Notes under the pieces: generated by a model
What the model was told of the DNA's origin: nothing
What the model saw: the letters and a program-made list of their open reading frames with translations, nothing else
The model's database searches: none
DNA from: Chitinophagales bacterium
Lineage (GTDB): Bacteria > Bacteroidota > Bacteroidia > Chitinophagales > Chitinophagaceae
DNA length: 48,062 nt
Direction of reading: 5' to 3'
Assembly: GCA_015655015.1 (NCBI GenBank)
Contig: JAATFV010000194.1
Span: 1 to 48,062 of the forward strand
Made by a program: the position numbers and the translations under genes
Part shown: positions 25,230 to 34,441 of the stretch, piece after piece
How the letters are laid out: each line of letters begins with the position of its first letter
Numbering within the stretch: position 1 is the first letter of the stretch

Positions 25230-26729
25230 ATGCAACTCTCAGCCGGACTTATACTTTCCATTATTGCCGGGCATTTCCTGCTCATCATGGTTATTTCTTT
25301 TTTCACGGGGAGAAAGGCCGGCAATGCCTCGTTCTTCATCGTAGGCCGGTCCGCTCCCTGGCTGCTGGTCGCCTGGGGAATCGTAGGCGCGCTGATCTCC
25401 GGAATTACTTTCATTTCCGTACCCGGCGCAGTAGGAGCAGGCAAGGCCAACAGCAACTTTTATTATATGCCGCTGGTATTTGGCAACCTGGTGGGATATG
25501 CCGTCATAGCCCTGTTCCTGCTGCCCCTGTTCTTCAAATTGAAGCTGATCTCTATCTACAGCTACCTTTACCGGAGACTGGGCATACGCTCGCAAAAGAC
25601 CGGCGCCTTCTTTTTCACCGTCAGCCGCGTATTCGGATCGTCCTTGCGCCTTTACCTGATGGCGCTGGTGCTCCATAAATTTGTGCTGAGCCAGTTCGGC
25701 ATCCCTTTTCTGCTGACGGCTATCCTGGTGCCGTTGCTGATATGGCTGTACACCTTTCAGGGCGGCTCGAAGACGATACTTATCACCGATACCTTGCAGA
25801 CCTTTCTTTTTATAACCGCATTGATCGTCACGCTCTGGGATGTGGCAAGACTCAGCGGCAGCGGCTTCGGCGGACTTATCTCCGACGTACTGAAAAGCGA
25901 CTATGCAAAGATGTTCCAGTTCTCCGACCGCAATTCCCCTAATTTTTTCTGGAAACAATTCCTCGGAGGAGCGCTGATCAGCGTTGCGGCCAATGGCCTC
26001 GACCAGGATATCATGCAGAAACACCTGAGCTGCCGGAGCATAAGAGACGCGCAGAAAAATATCTTCACCTCTTCGGTCGCGCTCATCTTCGTCAATTTTC
26101 TTTTCATTTTCCTGGGGGCCGCCTTGTACCTGTATGCGCAGAAAATGCATATTGCTACGCCGGCGCAGGCGGACGAGATGTACCCGATGATGGCCATCGG
26201 TCATCTGTCGCTCATCAGCAGCGTCCTTTTCGTCATGGGCCTCGTGGCCTGTTCCTATTCCACGTCTGACTCCGCGCTGACGGCGCTGACCACCTCTTTT
26301 TGCATCGACTTTCTGAGATTTGAACAACGCTCCGCCACAGTATCGGAAGGGAGCCTTGAAAAAGAAAGGAAATGGGTACACTGGGGCTTTACCGTTTTGT
26401 TTATGGTCATGATCCTGATCTTCAACAGCGTGAACCCGGGAAGCATACTGAATGTACTGTTCTCTGTCAACGCATATCTCTATGGCCCCGTGATCGGTCT
26501 GTTCATGTTCGCCCTGTTGACGAGCCGGTCAGTGTCCGATAAATGGGTGCCGTTGGTGACTGTCACCATCCTGGGGTTGTCGATCGTAATCGATCGCGCC
26601 ATTCCCCTGCTGTTTCATGGTTTTACCCTGGGTTACGTGAGCTGGCTGTTATGCGGACTGCTATCATTCGGCGGACTGCTGCTGATCAGTAAGTCACCCG
26701 TACCGGAAATGCAAATTATAAAAGGATGA
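25230..26729 (+). CDS. Sodium:solute symporter (SSS family)
   Basis: This inner-membrane Na+-coupled transporter has 499 residues from the ATG at 25230; the open frame extends back into susD but those residues are not transporter-like. About thirteen hydrophobic segments are visible, starting with LILSIIAGHFLLIMVISF, with SSS signs ASFFIVGRSAPWLLVAWGIVG near the start (cited in part) and GGALISVAANGLDQDIMQKHL in the middle. It would carry the product delivered by SusCD into the cytoplasm. Its stop overlaps the start of the Gfo/Idh gene by 4 bp (ATGA), so the two are translationally coupled. Confidence 0.92.
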   Translation: MQLSAGLILSIIAGHFLLIMVISFFTGRKAGNASFFIVGRSAPWLLVAWGIVGALISGITFISVPGAVGAGKANSNFYYMPLVFGNLVGYAVIALFLLPLFFKLKLISIYSYLYRRLGIRSQKTGAFFFTVSRVFGSSLRLYLMALVLHKFVLSQFGIPFLLTAILVPLLIWLYTFQGGSKTILITDTLQTFLFITALIVTLWDVARLSGSGFGGLISDVLKSDYAKMFQFSDRNSPNFFWKQFLGGALISVAANGLDQDIMQKHLSCRSIRDAQKNIFTSSVALIFVNFLFIFLGAALYLYAQKMHIATPAQADEMYPMMAIGHLSLISSVLFVMGLVACSYSTSDSALTALTTSFCIDFLRFEQRSATVSEGSLEKERKWVHWGFTVLFMVMILIFNSVNPGSILNVLFSVNAYLYGPVIGLFMFALLTSRSVSDKWVPLVTVTILGLSIVIDRAIPLLFHGFTLGYVSWLLCGLLSFGGLLLISKSPVPEMQIIKG

Positions 26730-27742
26730 GAGATGGTATCGTAAAAATAGGAGTGATCGGCGCGGGAGTCTTTGGTTCCCGTCATGCCCTGGTCCTTGCA
26801 GGTATTCCCCGCTGCACCGTGGTGGCCGTGGCAGATACGGATCATGAAAAGGCGCAACGGCTGGCGATGGAGATCGGCGCCGCTGCCTGCGCCAACATCC
26901 GGGATCTGTTGGAAAAATGTCCGGTAGATGCCCTGGTCATTGCCCTTCCGGATGCACTGCACCTGGACGTTACGCTGGCGGGTATTCGGGCAGGCTGCCA
27001 TATTCTCCTGGAAAAGCCAATGACGACGAGCCTGGCAGACGCATCCTTCCTCCTGGAGGCCGCGAAACAGCAGGATCGCGTGTTCATGATGGGCCATATC
27101 ATGCGGTTCGATCCAAGATATATCGCCGTGGCGGATTCACTTCAGGATGCTGTGGGGGAGGTCGTGCTGAATGTAAGCGTACGAAAGGGTCTTGCCCTCG
27201 GCAGCGCACTGCATCAGTTCCCGGGGACCAGCCTGGTTCATCACGTCGCCGTACACGATATCGACGCCCTGCGGTATATGACGGGTTTGGAGGTCTCCGG
27301 GGTATATGCCTGCGCAACACAGCAGGTACCGGATCGCGAGGGAATGTACGATCACGTTGCGGTCATTTGCAAACTGAGCAATGGCTCCCTTTTCTCGATC
27401 AATGCCGGTTGGGTGCTGCCGGATTCGATAGGCGGCGCGATGGACGTCAACTGGAATATCGTCACCAGCCGGCGGTCATTTTATATCGACTTGCAGAATG
27501 GCGGGGTCCGGATAGCAGACGGGAACGGGTTTCATTTCCCCGATGGCTTCCGTTATCAGCAACGTCATGGAGTTCACGCAGGTTTTATCAGGGACATGGA
27601 CGAACATTTTATAGACTGTATCCATTCGGGCAAGACGCCCGTGGCCAATTTCGCCGACGGGTGGACGGCCGTTTCGATATGCGACAGCATTCTGAAGAGT
27701 ATTAAGACAGGGACCACACAGGTTCCACAATCACTTATTTAA
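26726..27742 (+). CDS. Gfo/Idh/MocA-family oxidoreductase (locus 3 cluster)
   Basis: This NAD(P)-dependent dehydrogenase has 338 residues. The Rossmann motif GAGVFG is at 12-17 and the family EKP motif at 96-98. The C-terminal substrate domain includes HHVAVHDIDALRYMTG. There is no signal peptide, so it is cytoplasmic. Members oxidise or reduce sugars, inositols and amino-sugar derivatives; the substrate is not readable. Coupling to the symporter by a 4-bp overlap suggests it acts first on the imported compound. Confidence 0.92.
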   Translation: MRDGIVKIGVIGAGVFGSRHALVLAGIPRCTVVAVADTDHEKAQRLAMEIGAAACANIRDLLEKCPVDALVIALPDALHLDVTLAGIRAGCHILLEKPMTTSLADASFLLEAAKQQDRVFMMGHIMRFDPRYIAVADSLQDAVGEVVLNVSVRKGLALGSALHQFPGTSLVHHVAVHDIDALRYMTGLEVSGVYACATQQVPDREGMYDHVAVICKLSNGSLFSINAGWVLPDSIGGAMDVNWNIVTSRRSFYIDLQNGGVRIADGNGFHFPDGFRYQQRHGVHAGFIRDMDEHFIDCIHSGKTPVANFADGWTAVSICDSILKSIKTGTTQVPQSLI

Positions 27743-27752
27743 ATTTTATATC

Positions 27753-28427
27753 ATGGAAAGACTGGATGTCTATTATACTATTGGCAGGCAAGGGCTGATG
27801 CCCTGCTTTTATCACGCAGACGCCGGCATATGCCTCGAGGCAGTCCGGGTGAGTTATGAAAATGGCCTTCGCGTGCTGGAGTTCTCCAACAGGGGGGCCG
27901 GGGCGTATCACCTTTTCGCCTCTCTTCGTCAATATGCGACGAAGTATTGCCCCGGGCTGGCATTGGGCGCAGGCACGATCGGAGATGCGGCGACGGCTGC
28001 CCTCTATATACAGGAAGGCGCTGATTTTATCGTTTCGCCATCCTTGAATTTGGGCATGGCGCCTGTCTGTCATCGCAACCGGGTGGCGTGGATACCCGGT
28101 TGCCAGACAGTGTCCGAGATTACCAGCGCGGAAGAGGCCGGGGCCGAGCTGATCAAGCTCTTTCCCGCCGGCGCAGGCGGGCCGGCTTTTCTGAAGGCGG
28201 TGCTCGGACCCTTACCCAAAACGAAGATCCTGGTGGCAGGCGACGTGTCTGCAAAAAAAGAGAACCTCGAAACCTGGTTCGATGCGGGAGCTATGGCGGT
28301 AGGACTTTGCTCGCAGCTTTTCAGAAAAGACTGGTTGTCGACCGGAGCCTTTGACGAGCTGGGAAGCATGATGAAAAAGGTGATCGATACCATTCATGAA
28401 ATAAGAACCCCGACAGCACATGTTTAA
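27753..28427 (+). CDS. KDPG/KHG-aldolase-family protein with altered phosphate loop
   Basis: This 224-residue (alpha/beta)8 class I aldolase splits a 2-keto-3-deoxy acid into pyruvate and an aldehyde. Family residues are seen: Glu43 and Arg47 in VLEFSNRG, GAGTI at 72-76, FIVSPSLN at 92-99 and Schiff-base Lys135 in IKLFPAG. The usual phosphate-binding PTGG(I/V) loop is replaced by VAGDV (161-165), and the last loop is VGLCSQLF. No sugar-acid kinase is present nearby. I infer a preference for an unphosphorylated substrate. It lies 10 bp after the dehydrogenase and overlaps the next gene by 8 bp. Confidence 0.88.
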   Translation: MERLDVYYTIGRQGLMPCFYHADAGICLEAVRVSYENGLRVLEFSNRGAGAYHLFASLRQYATKYCPGLALGAGTIGDAATAALYIQEGADFIVSPSLNLGMAPVCHRNRVAWIPGCQTVSEITSAEEAGAELIKLFPAGAGGPAFLKAVLGPLPKTKILVAGDVSAKKENLETWFDAGAMAVGLCSQLFRKDWLSTGAFDELGSMMKKVIDTIHEIRTPTAHV

Positions 28428-29670
28428 CATATCACCCTTTCTTCTCGGGCTGGTCTGCGACGACTGCGGCCGGGTTTTCACTCCCGGTCCGGCCTTGCTG
28501 ACCTGTCCTTCCTGTGGCGGATTACTGGACGCCGGCTATGATCTGGAAGCGATACGAAAATCGCTGGATCTTAATGTGCTGTTACGACGGAAGGCGGATG
28601 TATGGCGCTGGAAAGAATTTTTGCCGCTGGCGGACGAAGCTGACATGGTAAGGATCGGTTCCGGCGGCTCGCCGCTGATCGCCTGCCGGCAGCTGGCAGA
28701 CTGGGTGGGTGTCAGGGAGTTATGGGTTAAATACGAAGGGATGCAGCCTACCGCTTCGCTGAAGGACCGAAGTTTTGCCGTGGCCGTGTCCACGGCTAAG
28801 CTGCTGGGAGTGCGGCAAGCCATCACCTACAGCAGCGGCAATGCGGCTATCTCCCTGGCTGCACATGCTTCACATGCAGGAATGGCGGGATTGATCCTCG
28901 TCAATGCCTGGGCCGACGCCGCCAAGCTCGGCGTGCTGAATCAATTTGCCTGGCCAATCGTAAAGATCGACTGGACAGACTTTGCTGAAGTGGAATCCCT
29001 TCTGTCGCGGGCGGTGGAGGAGCTTGGCCTTTATTCCTTCGTAAACTTTCAGAATCCGTGGCGGCACGAGGCCTATCAGACCTATGCATTCGAGAACTGG
29101 CTTGATCTGGGCCACCGGACGCCGGATCACGAGATACATCCCATCGGCACAGGCGGCGGCATTTTCGGTAGCTGGAAGGGGTGGAAGGCGCTGCGATCCA
29201 TTGGACTTGTCAGCCGGCTTCCCCGGATGCATGGCACACAGCCGGCCGTGGCAGCGGCGGTAGCGACAGCTTTCGATGCAGGCCGGTCCGCTGCGACTCC
29301 TGAAGGCAATCCCCGTGACACCATCGCAGAGGCGATCGCTAACAATATCCCGCTGGGACAAGGGAGACGTCCGCTGAAAGTGGCGTATGACAGCGGAGGC
29401 ACGATCCAGGCAATTCCGGAACCAGCGATCATGCCGGCCTTGTACAAGCTGGCCGAAGAAGGCATCTGCGCCGAACCGGCGGGCTCAACCACCGTGGCTG
29501 CGGCAAAACAGATGGCGGAACGGGGTATTATCTCATCACAGGATACCGTGGTGTGTACCGTCACGGCCAGCGGGTATAAACAGCCCTATGCGGCAGCGCC
29601 CCGGCCAATGCCGGTGATCCGCCCGGCCATCGGTGAACTCAAAAAAATAATGGAGCGATATGACCAATAA
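28420..29670 (+). CDS. PLP-dependent threonine-synthase-like enzyme
   Basis: This fold-type II PLP enzyme has 416 residues. It starts with a zinc ribbon (Cys13, Cys16, Cys29, Cys32), as in archaeal-type threonine synthases. The PLP lysine is Lys115 in PTASLKDRSF, followed by YSSGNAA and a glycine-rich phosphate-binding loop GTGGGIFGSWKG. Such enzymes catalyse beta- or gamma-elimination and replacement on hydroxy-amino acids. It is unlikely to be the housekeeping threonine synthase because it sits in a transporter and aldolase cluster without hom or thrB. A deaminating lyase acting on a hydroxy-amino acid or amino aldonate is the suggested role. Confidence 0.88.
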   Translation: MFNISPFLLGLVCDDCGRVFTPGPALLTCPSCGGLLDAGYDLEAIRKSLDLNVLLRRKADVWRWKEFLPLADEADMVRIGSGGSPLIACRQLADWVGVRELWVKYEGMQPTASLKDRSFAVAVSTAKLLGVRQAITYSSGNAAISLAAHASHAGMAGLILVNAWADAAKLGVLNQFAWPIVKIDWTDFAEVESLLSRAVEELGLYSFVNFQNPWRHEAYQTYAFENWLDLGHRTPDHEIHPIGTGGGIFGSWKGWKALRSIGLVSRLPRMHGTQPAVAAAVATAFDAGRSAATPEGNPRDTIAEAIANNIPLGQGRRPLKVAYDSGGTIQAIPEPAIMPALYKLAEEGICAEPAGSTTVAAAKQMAERGIISSQDTVVCTVTASGYKQPYAAAPRPMPVIRPAIGELKKIMERYDQ

Positions 29671-30865
29671 AACAGCGATTTTTCCTGAAGTGTTGTTTAC
29701 AGGAAATGATTTTTTGACCGGCATGGCGGTGATAATCGTAAACGATCGGATCACAGATGTCCTGCCGGCCGCGCAGCTTCCGGAACAGGAGGATTGCCTG
29801 CGCCTCGCTGCGCCGGGACATACCCTGCTTCCCGGGTTGATCGATGCGCATGTGCACCTCACCATGTGCGGCTGCTGTTCCCCGCGACAGCATATGATGA
29901 AGGACAGCGATGAGCTGCTGTTGCTGCGGGCAGCGCGAAATGCGCAGCAGCTCATCGGATGGGGGATCACCACGGTAAGGGATTGCGGCGACCGGAATGG
30001 CGTGACCTTCCATTTGCGGGAAGCTATAAAGGCAGGGGTCGCCATCGGTCCGGACCTGCTGCTGACGGGCCCCCCGCTGACCAGTGCACGCGGACATTGT
30101 TACTTCATGCTGGGGGAGGTCGTGGATGAAGAGCATATGCAGGCCCGTATAAAAACGGCGGCTCGCCGGGAAGCTGATTTTATAAAGGTGATGTTAACGG
30201 GAGGCGGGCTGACACCCGGTACGGATTCGCTGAACCTGCAGTTTTCCAAAGAGGAATTGTCCTTCCTCGTGACCTGCGCTTCGGAACACGGAATGTATGT
30301 GGCTGCACATGCGCATTCGCCGCAGTCGATCGCCCTCGCAGCCAGTTGCGGCGTGCGCACCATCGAGCATGCCTCTTTTGTCGACCGGCAGCACGGAGTA
30401 TTTGCCGATCCTTCCATTTTGCAGCAGCTGGCAGACAGCGGGAGCATCGTAGTGCCTACGAACGTGCCGGCCGTAAATGCTGTTCGAATGGGGCGGCAGC
30501 TTGGATTGGCAAAGGAGTTAGGCATCAGCTCAGCGGAATTCCTGGACAACCGGCGAATAGTCACCCGCCAGATGAGGGAGGCAGGCATCACTTTGTTGTC
30601 GGGCAGCGACGCCGGAGCTACGCATGTGAGCTTTAACGACATAAAAGGAGAGATAAGGCTGATGTTCGAAGCGGGCATGTCGACGGTAAATGCGCTTGCG
30701 ACGGCCACCAGTCTTGCCGCTGAACAATTACATCTGGAGAAAACAGGCAGGGTGGAACCCGGTTTTATGGCGGACCTTTTACTGGTAAAAGGTGATTGCC
30801 GTAATGACCTGCAGGCACTGGAGCAGACGGAGGGCGTTTGGAAAAAAGGCAAACGATTAAACTAA
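29660..30865 (+). CDS. Amidohydrolase-superfamily metal-dependent hydrolase
   Basis: This cytoplasmic enzyme has 401 residues and resembles the imidazolonepropionase/Xaa-Pro dipeptidase branch. Metal-ligand motifs are present: HVH at 64-66, Lys176 (DFIKVM, possible carboxylated lysine), His217 and His219 in AAHAHS, His237 in TIEHASF and Asp317 in SGSDAG. It starts within the end of the PLP gene (11-bp overlap). The family removes acyl groups, opens cyclic amides or splits dipeptides. In this cluster, N-deacylation of the substrate before the PLP step is a reasonable inference, though dipeptide hydrolysis is possible. Confidence 0.9.
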   Translation: MTNKTAIFPEVLFTGNDFLTGMAVIIVNDRITDVLPAAQLPEQEDCLRLAAPGHTLLPGLIDAHVHLTMCGCCSPRQHMMKDSDELLLLRAARNAQQLIGWGITTVRDCGDRNGVTFHLREAIKAGVAIGPDLLLTGPPLTSARGHCYFMLGEVVDEEHMQARIKTAARREADFIKVMLTGGGLTPGTDSLNLQFSKEELSFLVTCASEHGMYVAAHAHSPQSIALAASCGVRTIEHASFVDRQHGVFADPSILQQLADSGSIVVPTNVPAVNAVRMGRQLGLAKELGISSAEFLDNRRIVTRQMREAGITLLSGSDAGATHVSFNDIKGEIRLMFEAGMSTVNALATATSLAAEQLHLEKTGRVEPGFMADLLLVKGDCRNDLQALEQTEGVWKKGKRLN

Positions 30866-30870
30866 AATAT

Positions 30871-31641
30871 ATGGACCATATTGTACTCAAACCCGACCTG
30901 TGGGTGGTCGGAGGAGGAGAGATGGGGCTTACCCATTGGCTGGATTGCCATATCTACCTGTTGCAGACCAATGCCGGTACTGTCCTTATCGACGCCGGAG
31001 GGGGAATAGACACATCCCGGCTGATCCGAAATATAAAACGGCTGCCGGGGGAACTTGCCGGCAAGCTGCGGTTTTTATGGTTGACGCATTGCCATGGAGA
31101 TCATGCGGGAGGCGTCCATGTTTTGTGTAATGAATTTCCCGGGCTGGAGGTCATTACTTCGCCTCATGAGGCAACGATGCTGGAACGGGGAACAGATAAC
31201 GAGCTGGGGCTGACACAGGCAAGATATGCAGGCACCTACCCGGAGGATTTTACAGTCACCCGCTGTAAGGTGCATTCACGCACCGCGCATGGTCAGCAAT
31301 GGCAGCTCGGCAGGCATGTAATGACCTCCTGGATCACTCCGGGGCATACCGCCGGCTCGGTCTGTTTCGATGTCGATGGACCTCACGGGCGCTATTTATT
31401 CAGCGGTGATACGGTGTTCCGGGGAGGTCTTATTCAGCTATTGAATACGCCGGGCAGCGAAATATCGGCTTATCGGGAAACTGCTTTCAATATACTAAGC
31501 CGCCTGCACCCCGATTGCCTGTTCCCTGGTCACGGAATGTGGGTGGTAGAGGAAGGGTGGAAACACCTGCAGAAATGCATTCATTATTTTAAGAAGAGCG
31601 GCCCGCCGCCGATGCCTGCTTATGTGGAAAAGGTTTGGTGA
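30871..31641 (+). CDS. MBL-fold metallo-hydrolase
   Basis: This 256-residue protein starts at the ATG at 30871, 5 bp after the amidohydrolase stop; the open frame extends to an upstream TTG. The metallo-beta-lactamase signature HCHGDH is at 73-78, followed by TPGHTAGS and FSGDTVFRGG. It is the length of a single-domain hydrolase (lactonase, glyoxalase II or similar). As the last gene of the cluster, a lactonase acting on the lactone made by the Gfo/Idh enzyme would fit, but this is only inferred. No clear terminator was seen in the 77 bp before the convergent receptor gene. Confidence 0.9.
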   Translation: MDHIVLKPDLWVVGGGEMGLTHWLDCHIYLLQTNAGTVLIDAGGGIDTSRLIRNIKRLPGELAGKLRFLWLTHCHGDHAGGVHVLCNEFPGLEVITSPHEATMLERGTDNELGLTQARYAGTYPEDFTVTRCKVHSRTAHGQQWQLGRHVMTSWITPGHTAGSVCFDVDGPHGRYLFSGDTVFRGGLIQLLNTPGSEISAYRETAFNILSRLHPDCLFPGHGMWVVEEGWKHLQKCIHYFKKSGPPPMPAYVEKVW

Positions 31642-31718
31642 ATGATTGGGTAATGGACCAAAATTCGATATTAGGACCGGAGCCCCCGGCATGACAATCG
31701 GAACGACTGTTTGGCAGA

Positions 31719-34157
31719 TCAGAATTTATAAACAACACTGCCTGTAACCTGTCTCAGCATCTGCGGGTTGACAGTCGTATAGCCGATCCAGTATTTTTTA
31801 TTGGTCAGATTGTTAACATTGACAGCAACGCGGAACCTGGAATGATTGTAGAACAGGCCGGTGTTCAGCACGGTAGAGGCCGGCAGAATGAACGTCCCGT
31901 TATAGGAGTTGTTCAATACCTTGTTATCACCGGCATAGTTGCCGCCAAATCCAATGCCCAATCCCTTTGCATCGCCGGAGGTAAGCGTATAGCTTGCATA
32001 AAAATTGACCATATCGGCCGGACCGGAAGTCTGCGGCCGGAAACCATTGTCATAATCGGAGGATTTCTCCATCTTGCTATCGTTGTGCGAATACCCGGCT
32101 ATGATATTAAACCCGGCCATCGGATTGACGATAAATTCGGCTTCAAAGCCTTTGCTGTATTGCGTTCCATCCTGTACGCTGGCATTGGCATGCTGGGCAT
32201 CGGGACGAACCATATTCTTTACCTGGATGTCATAATAGCTCAATGTACCGCTAAGCCTGCCCTGGAAAAGGTCCATCTTCACGCCGCCTTCCCATTGATT
32301 CGCCTGCTCCGCCTTAAACAGCCTGGATACATTCGTGCCGGTGGCCTCATTATAAGACAGGTTATAGCCGGGATTGGTAAATCCGTTCATATAGTTGCCG
32401 AACAAAGCCAGCTTCTCTTTTATCACCTGGTAGATCAGTCCGAACTTCGGTGAAAAAGTCGTCTGGCTGAAAGCAACGCTGGAAGTCCCGGAAGTGATAT
32501 CCTCTACAGGCTTGGTATGGTACCGCTCCGCCCTTACGCTGGCCATTACCAGCAGGTTGTCCGTAACATTGAGCACATCGGATACATAGGCCCCGTAAGT
32601 ATACGTATTGTTGCGATTAAAGGAGATGGATTGCGGCTCGTTCTGGTACAGCGCATCCGCCGCCGACCTGGTAAAGTTATTGTAATTGGGGATGGCGCCT
32701 ACAGTATTGATTACATCGAACAGGTCCGTGCCATTATTGGGATCGATATAACGCTGGTTATTCTGCTCATTGAGGAAATCCAGCCCCGCCACCACCCTGT
32801 TGCGCAGACGGCCGATGGAAAAATCCCCCACAAAATTTTGCTGCGCCTGGAAAGAATGGTTGGTACCGTCCACGGTCCACACATTACGGGAAATAGAATC
32901 GTTGCCAGGCAAAATATAGAAATAAGCCTGCGGACCCGTCGTGCTTGCGCTGACCACACTTACATTCGTCTGCGACTTCCAGTGATCGGATATCTTATAT
33001 TCAGCCAGCGCAAAGAAGTTAGTAGTATTGCTGATATTGTCCAGATCCCCCGACTGATACGACTTCTTATAGTCCATATTCAGCTTGTCCGCGCGATTTA
33101 CGCCCAGATCGGCAACCGTCGTATTAAAGAAATACATTACCGGCGTCGTCGCATTGGTACGGCCGATCTCCGCATCGAATGAAAGCGTCAGCCGGTCGTT
33201 GACCTTAAAGACAAAGGAAGGATCGAACACAAAGGTCTTGCTGAAGCCGTTGTCCTGGAAAGAGCCGGTATTGCTGTAAGCCGTATTGATGCGCATCAGG
33301 GCCTGATGGGCTGAATCCAGCGGAGTATTGATATCGGCGCTGATCCGGTTGAAATCATAGCTGCCGGTAGAGAAGCTCACCTCGCCCCCCAGCTTATCAT
33401 AGGGCCTTTTGGTGACCCTGTTGATCAATCCCCCATAGGACGTGAGACTGCTGCCATATAAAGTGCCGGAAGGCCCTTTGATCACTTCTAACCTTTCCAG
33501 GTTGGCGGCATCGATAACGCTGTTCACTCTCGCAGACAGCCCGTTGCGCAGCAGCGGCTGCACAACAAACCCCCTCAGGGAGAAATAGGCGGCGCCATCT
33601 CCCGCCCGGTTGGTCGCGTTCCACAATTTAGCCAGACCCGGTGTATTTTTCAACGCATCGTCTGCCGTATACACACCTTGCTCCTGGATCAGATCTTTAC
33701 CGATGGTGCTATAGACTTGCGGATTCTCCAGGTTCGTCAGCGGTATCTTGGCCGCGTCCACACTGGCTGCCGTCTTGTATTTATTATGGCGGGAAGAGAC
33801 GATTACCTCTTTCAGCTGCCGGTCGGTTACATCCAATTGGATGGCGACAGAAACGGTTTTGCCTCCTTCTACCGTCGCATCCTGCAACGTCTCGCGATAG
33901 CCAACCAGCGAGATCTGCAGTTGATGAATACCTGGCCGTAAAGTACGGATGTTGAAAACACCCTGATCATCGGACAGTACAGTCTTTCCTGTTTCTGTTA
34001 CTTTGATCACCACGCCGGCAGCGGGTTTGCCGTCACTGGTGGTGACTATTCCTTTAATGCTTCCTGTTTCTTTATCGGAACGTTGTGCTTTCAGGGATAG
34101 AAAAGAAAATAAAAATAGGAAAAAGACCGTTACGCCAAGGAAGATCCTGCCTGCCAT
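31719..34157 (-). CDS. TonB-dependent siderophore-type receptor
   Basis: This outer-membrane receptor has 812 residues. The signal peptide ends near residue 25 (LSLKAQ), followed by a carboxypeptidase-regulatory-like domain (about 33-110), a plug with SLRGFVVQPLLRNGL and LERLEVIKGPSGTLYG, and a 22-strand-type barrel ending VTGSVVYKF. The plug wording and length match ferric-siderophore receptors (FhuA/FpvA type) and not SusC. It has no STN domain and no SusD partner. It stands alone on the minus strand, convergent with the locus 3 cluster and divergent from the locus 4 sigma gene 408 bp away. No Fur-like box or clear promoter was identified. Confidence 0.92.
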   Translation of the reverse strand: MAGRIFLGVTVFFLFLFSFLSLKAQRSDKETGSIKGIVTTSDGKPAAGVVIKVTETGKTVLSDDQGVFNIRTLRPGIHQLQISLVGYRETLQDATVEGGKTVSVAIQLDVTDRQLKEVIVSSRHNKYKTAASVDAAKIPLTNLENPQVYSTIGKDLIQEQGVYTADDALKNTPGLAKLWNATNRAGDGAAYFSLRGFVVQPLLRNGLSARVNSVIDAANLERLEVIKGPSGTLYGSSLTSYGGLINRVTKRPYDKLGGEVSFSTGSYDFNRISADINTPLDSAHQALMRINTAYSNTGSFQDNGFSKTFVFDPSFVFKVNDRLTLSFDAEIGRTNATTPVMYFFNTTVADLGVNRADKLNMDYKKSYQSGDLDNISNTTNFFALAEYKISDHWKSQTNVSVVSASTTGPQAYFYILPGNDSISRNVWTVDGTNHSFQAQQNFVGDFSIGRLRNRVVAGLDFLNEQNNQRYIDPNNGTDLFDVINTVGAIPNYNNFTRSAADALYQNEPQSISFNRNNTYTYGAYVSDVLNVTDNLLVMASVRAERYHTKPVEDITSGTSSVAFSQTTFSPKFGLIYQVIKEKLALFGNYMNGFTNPGYNLSYNEATGTNVSRLFKAEQANQWEGGVKMDLFQGRLSGTLSYYDIQVKNMVRPDAQHANASVQDGTQYSKGFEAEFIVNPMAGFNIIAGYSHNDSKMEKSSDYDNGFRPQTSGPADMVNFYASYTLTSGDAKGLGIGFGGNYAGDNKVLNNSYNGTFILPASTVLNTGLFYNHSRFRVAVNVNNLTNKKYWIGYTTVNPQMLRQVTGSVVYKF

Positions 34158-34441
34158 TTTAGTTGAAGTTTAGGTTTGTGCACTGCAAAGATGCCGCAGT
34201 CCCCTTTCTTGCATTTACGACATAGAGAAAAAAGGTTACGATATCCGAAAAACAACGAGCCCTGCAGAAGTCTATTACCTACGCCTTGCAAAGACTGATG
34301 GAAGTTTCCAATATGCTACCGTTATAAAAAAATAAACTGCCCGGGTCAGCAAGACTCAAAAAACATATGATATACACCCTTGCCCAATTGCTTACTCAGT
34401 AAAAAATTGGCAGGGATACCTCCGCGACATCCCATAACAAA
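34158..34441. other. Intergenic upstream half between receptor and locus 4 sigma
   Basis: This is the receptor-side part of the 408-bp gap between divergent genes, AT-rich and without an ORF of note. It should contain the promoter of the siderophore receptor. I saw CAAAG-type fragments on the plus strand but no pair with correct spacing for a minus-strand TTTG/TAnnTTTG promoter, and no obvious Fur-like palindrome. Confidence 0.4.

Noticed and set aside
25239..26381. Long open frame (380 codons) on the minus strand
   Set aside because: It lies fully inside the sodium:solute symporter gene on the other strand, has low-complexity charged composition (Gln, Arg, Glu rich) and no recognisable domain; it is a shadow of GC-rich coding sequence.
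26917..27705. 262-codon frame on the plus strand in another phase
   Set aside because: It overlaps the Gfo/Idh gene, which has clear motifs; the alternative product is Arg/Gly rich and shadow-like.
29660..30865. Reading the amidohydrolase as histidine-pathway imidazolonepropionase
   Set aside because: The metal motifs fit the wider branch, but no hutH, hutU or hutG neighbours are present and the context is a sugar-acid-like cluster.
31642..31718. Bidirectional terminator between the MBL gene and the siderophore receptor
   Set aside because: The convergent gap has short GC-rich words (CCGGAGCCCCCGG) but no stable stem followed by a T-run on either strand.
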